DNA of 64,000 nucleotides, taken from the NCBI GenBank assembly GCA_023436395.1, contig JAEZJJ010000047.1:81163-145162 (forward strand), written 5' to 3'. Shown in pieces: positions 61,934 to 64,000 of the stretch. The notes under the pieces were generated by a model that was not told the origin of the DNA, searched no databases, and was given only the letters and a program-made list of their open reading frames with translations. Both the position numbers and the translations under genes were made by a program. Origin of the DNA: Bacillota bacterium. Its GTDB lineage: Bacteria > Bacillota > Clostridia > Lachnospirales > Cellulosilyticaceae. The stretch's first letter is position 1, and every line of letters starts with the position of its first letter.

Positions 61934-62398
61934 ATGAGTATTTCATTTAATAAAGATACTTCAAATACTGAATCAAACAATGAAAAGGGGAGAACGAATA
62001 TGTCAATTTCGCTAGAACAAATCGATTTAATTATGAAAAGAAGTAATGTAGGTTATACACAAGCAAAGGAAGCCTTAGAAAGAAGTAATGGAGATGTCGT
62101 TGAAGCTTTAGCCCTCCTAGAAAGAGAAGGTAAATGTGGTGATCATTCAAACCCATTCAAAACACAGGACCAATTCAATACTTATGTCGACACACTAAAG
62201 ACGACTCATTTTGTATTAAGTAAAGATGATCATGATTATATTCATGCACCACTCTTAGCTGTTTTAGTTGTCATGCTTCTTTGCTTCCACGTTTCAGTTC
62301 TAGGTTTACTCATTGCTATTTGCATAGGTTTCAAAATTAGCTTAACAGATAAAATTACACATAAAGTTCGTTTTTCTAATGAACAATTTATGAAGTAA
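61934..62398 (+). CDS. UBA-like domain and membrane protein (DUF4342 type)
   Basis: 154 residues from the ATG at 61934 (AAGGGG upstream). A second start at 62000, also with AAGGGGAG, gives 132 residues and begins with the same MSIS. Residues about 24-65 form a UBA/TS-N-like three-helix domain (LEQIDLIMKRSNVGYTQAKE, then ALERSNGDVVEALALLE). Two hydrophobic stretches (PLLAVLVVMLLCFHVSVLGL, then LIAICIGF) suggest membrane attachment, with a short basic tail. Family members have no established role. It is a lone gene followed by a strong terminator. Confidence 0.8.
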   Translation: MSISFNKDTSNTESNNEKGRTNMSISLEQIDLIMKRSNVGYTQAKEALERSNGDVVEALALLEREGKCGDHSNPFKTQDQFNTYVDTLKTTHFVLSKDDHDYIHAPLLAVLVVMLLCFHVSVLGLLIAICIGFKISLTDKITHKVRFSNEQFMK

Positions 62399-62422
62399 TA
62401 ATGAACAACACTCTTCTAAACC

Positions 62423-62468
62423 AAAATAAGCCTAGTTAGGTCATTCTACTCCTAACTAGGCTTATTTT
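62423..62468. terminator. Bidirectional terminator
   Basis: AAAATAAGCCTAGTTAGG and CCTAACTAGGCTTATTTT, perfect 18-bp stem, between convergent genes. Confidence 0.95.
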
Positions 62469-62477
62469 TTATGCTTT

Positions 62478-63038
62478 CTATGCAAGTCCATATTTCTCTT
62501 CTAATTCTTTTAATAAATGGATATAGCGTGTTTGTATCCCTTGATGGGCTGCTTCTTGTTCAAACAGCTCACTTTTTTCATCTACTATTTCAAGAATTTC
62601 TTTAGGCAGCTGCCTTGCGCCAAAGCTATACACTACTTCATCCTCCTTGGCTATATGTCTTTCTAGAAGATGGGTATAACTTATTGCATGAGCTATCACA
62701 TCTAGTTTACGTTCTTCATTTCCTGCTTTCACTTCATCTAGTGCCTCAATTAAATCTTTAATATAAAGTCTTCCTAGATCATGTTCAACAAGCATCCCAT
62801 TACGAATAAGTTTAGACCCTAAACTTCCTAAGTGATTTTCCATTTCTTTAAACAAAAATTTTTCTTCTTTACCATGATGATGGGCATCTGCATAGTTTCT
62901 AATAAAATCTACCATATGATAAAAGTCTTCAAAATAAATAGACTGCCCTTCCATAATGCCTAAACTAGCTTTTCGCACTACCTTTAACATACGTGAAATA
63001 TACTGATGCTCTTCCATCATTACTTCTATACTATTCAT
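62478..63038 (-). CDS. Hemerythrin HHE-domain protein
   Basis: 186 residues. The iron-binding histidines and acids are seen as H11 in MMEEHQYISRML, HHHGKEEKFLF, VEHDLGRLYI, and HLLERHIAKEDEVVY, the order of the HHE_hemerythrin-like cation-binding domain with a four-helix bundle. Such proteins bind O2 or NO at a di-iron site, or repair iron-sulfur clusters in the DcrH/YtfE-like sense. It lies 3 bp after the 204-residue gene and is probably translated with it. Regulation is not visible. Confidence 0.9.
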   Translation of the reverse strand: MNSIEVMMEEHQYISRMLKVVRKASLGIMEGQSIYFEDFYHMVDFIRNYADAHHHGKEEKFLFKEMENHLGSLGSKLIRNGMLVEHDLGRLYIKDLIEALDEVKAGNEERKLDVIAHAISYTHLLERHIAKEDEVVYSFGARQLPKEILEIVDEKSELFEQEAAHQGIQTRYIHLLKELEEKYGLA

Positions 63039-63041
63039 AAA

Positions 63042-63656
63042 TTATTCTCCTTTTTTTAACCTATAAGTTCCTTCATCGATTTGATTGATTGTTCCTTTTT
63101 GTATTTCTAAAAATCCTTCTAACCAAGCAGCTCTTAGTACATAGTAGTCTGAAATGCTTCCACCTACAGCCTTCCAGTATGGTTCATGTACACATCTATT
63201 TCTTTTAAATGTTATACTATCTTCTGTTTGTTCAACTACCATATATGCACGATCACAAGGCATGCCATCTAACCAACTATCTGAAATTCCTTTATAGATC
63301 TCAGCTACATTTAATTCTTGCCCTAGTGCAGTAGCGCGGTCTTTTCCTGATTTATTAAAAATCAGTTTTAATACCTCTAATCTCTCTTTATCTTCCTTTA
63401 ATATTTCTGTTACGCATAATGCTAATCTATACTCTGCCCCTGACACTTGTTGCTGCAGCCAACCATGAATATTATCATTCTCTATAACTTGTTCTAAAGG
63501 CCTTCTCTCTGCTAGTCCATACTGCTCTTGTAATTTTGCTTTTAGACTACTCCCCCATCTTTCTTTTGCTAGCACAGTTATATTCTCCACTAAGTCTAAT
63601 TGATTTTGTACTTTATTATATAACCAATAATGAATTGGTCCTAAAAATGCACTCAT
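63042..63656 (-). CDS. Hypothetical protein coupled to the hemerythrin gene
   Basis: 204 residues; I do not recognise the family for certain. The N-terminal 60 residues (GPIHYWLYNKVQNQLDLVEN) look helical. The C-terminal part has TFKRNRCVHEPYWKAVGGSI and YYVLRAAWLEGFLEIQKGTI, with CVHEPYW and one more cysteine (MPCDRAYMV) that could bind a metal. The gene is three bases upstream of the hemerythrin gene with GAGGAGG before its own start, so the two are an operon and probably act together, for example in iron handling or NO/O2 response. No membrane segment or signal peptide. Confidence 0.65.
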   Translation of the reverse strand: MSAFLGPIHYWLYNKVQNQLDLVENITVLAKERWGSSLKAKLQEQYGLAERRPLEQVIENDNIHGWLQQQVSGAEYRLALCVTEILKEDKERLEVLKLIFNKSGKDRATALGQELNVAEIYKGISDSWLDGMPCDRAYMVVEQTEDSITFKRNRCVHEPYWKAVGGSISDYYVLRAAWLEGFLEIQKGTINQIDEGTYRLKKGE

Positions 63657-63917
63657 AATTGCCTCCTCATGTTTTCTCTAATATTAATGCTATTATATCG
63701 GAGGTCTTTGTAATATGTTGTAGCCATAGCTACTCTTTTAACCCGAATTATAGTCCCATAAAATATTAGAAATATTTTTATCTATTTTATGTAAGATCTA
63801 AGAATAATCTGGCTCTATCTTGATTACACTCTTATTATATCTTGTTTTATTAACTAGCTTTATTGTTTACTCGATATTTCTATGGTTGAGCATTTATAGA
63901 TTAAGGAGGAACTCTCT

Positions 63918-64000
63918 TTGAAGTTTTTAAAATATTTATTAGTTTTTGTTCCCATTAGTTTAATCGCTTATTTTCTTAAAGCTTCCCCTACACTCATGTT
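63918..64000 (+). CDS. Probable Ca2+/H+ antiporter, N-terminal end (runs off the right edge)
   Basis: A TTG at 63918, 7 bp after AAGGAGG, opens a frame that reads to the window end without a stop: MKFLKYLLVFVPISLIAYFL, then KASPTLM. A first membrane helix with FVPISLIAYFLKASPTLMF-like order resembles the start of CaX-type calcium/proton exchangers, where IP..L...L..SPT is followed by the ion-binding motif. Only 27 residues are visible, so the call is tentative. The preceding 260 bp have no other gene. Confidence 0.45.
   Translation, partial: MKFLKYLLVFVPISLIAYFLKASPTLM

Noticed and set aside
63735..63755. Small hairpin GTAGC / GCTAC upstream of the last gene
   Set aside because: Five base pairs with a four-base loop are common by chance; no T-run or known RNA family.

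Overview
The window is AT-rich DNA from an anaerobic, spore-forming, flagellated or chemotactic Firmicute. The sporulation genes (YabG protease, SPOCS/LysM coat-type protein, CotS-like kinase-fold protein), the clostridial gene style and several ECF sigma/DUF4179 pairs suggest Clostridia, probably Lachnospirales. A Cellulosilyticum-like genome is my guess from gene content, not a computed assignment.

Layout. 1-9 kb: edge of an M28 peptidase with a double-MerR regulator, a decayed Rpn-type gene, a TetR/aldo-keto reductase pair with a perfect operator, a BlaR1/BlaI-like pair whose sensor is built of GLUG-like repeats, a PAP2 phosphatase, a membrane XRE protein, and a HARE-HTH/PD-(D/E)XK orphan. 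9-12 kb: a secreted protein, ECF sigma and DUF4179 anti-sigma operon. 12.5-16 kb: AmmeMemoRadiSam genes and a copper-amine-oxidase-like secreted protein. 16.6-22.7 kb: response regulator, histidine kinase, ABC ATPase and FtsX-type permease, with a direct-repeat regulator site. 22.8-31.5 kb: gene relics, a LysR gene and a compact chemotaxis operon (cheY-cheA-cheW-mcp-cheR-cheB). 31.8-36 kb: a second ECF/DUF4179 operon, a Fur-box heme oxygenase and a TSUP permease. 36-38.9 kb: an IS200 fragment, a cassette-like 1.8-kb segment, and rlmH. 39-46 kb: two tandemly duplicated chemoreceptors and a TrpXYZ-like ABC importer. 46.7-57.7 kb: GNAT, phosphohexomutase, GntR, ispE, SPOCS/LysM, yabG, PEGA, CotS-like and DUF4340 genes. 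57.7-64 kb: CCA-adding enzyme, polar amino-acid ABC importer, UBA-like membrane protein, hemerythrin-like protein with a partner, and the start of a probable Ca2+/H+ antiporter.

The most interesting structure is a set of four same-direction copies of the last 18 bp of rlmH (codons for E-P-Y-H-K-stop) at 38439-38456, 36629-36646, 16380-16397 and 12331-12348. The sequence after the core is shared by three copies. The sequence before the core is shared by the three copies that are not in rlmH. Three copies have a hairpin at a constant 87-89 bp from the core. This is the arrangement expected for tandem elements inserted at the 3' end of rlmH, the site used by staphylococcal SCC elements, but no recombinase is visible in the window. 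A second dispersed sequence, with the look of an Rpn-gene leader plus terminator hairpin, occurs at four other places and seems to mark gene decay.
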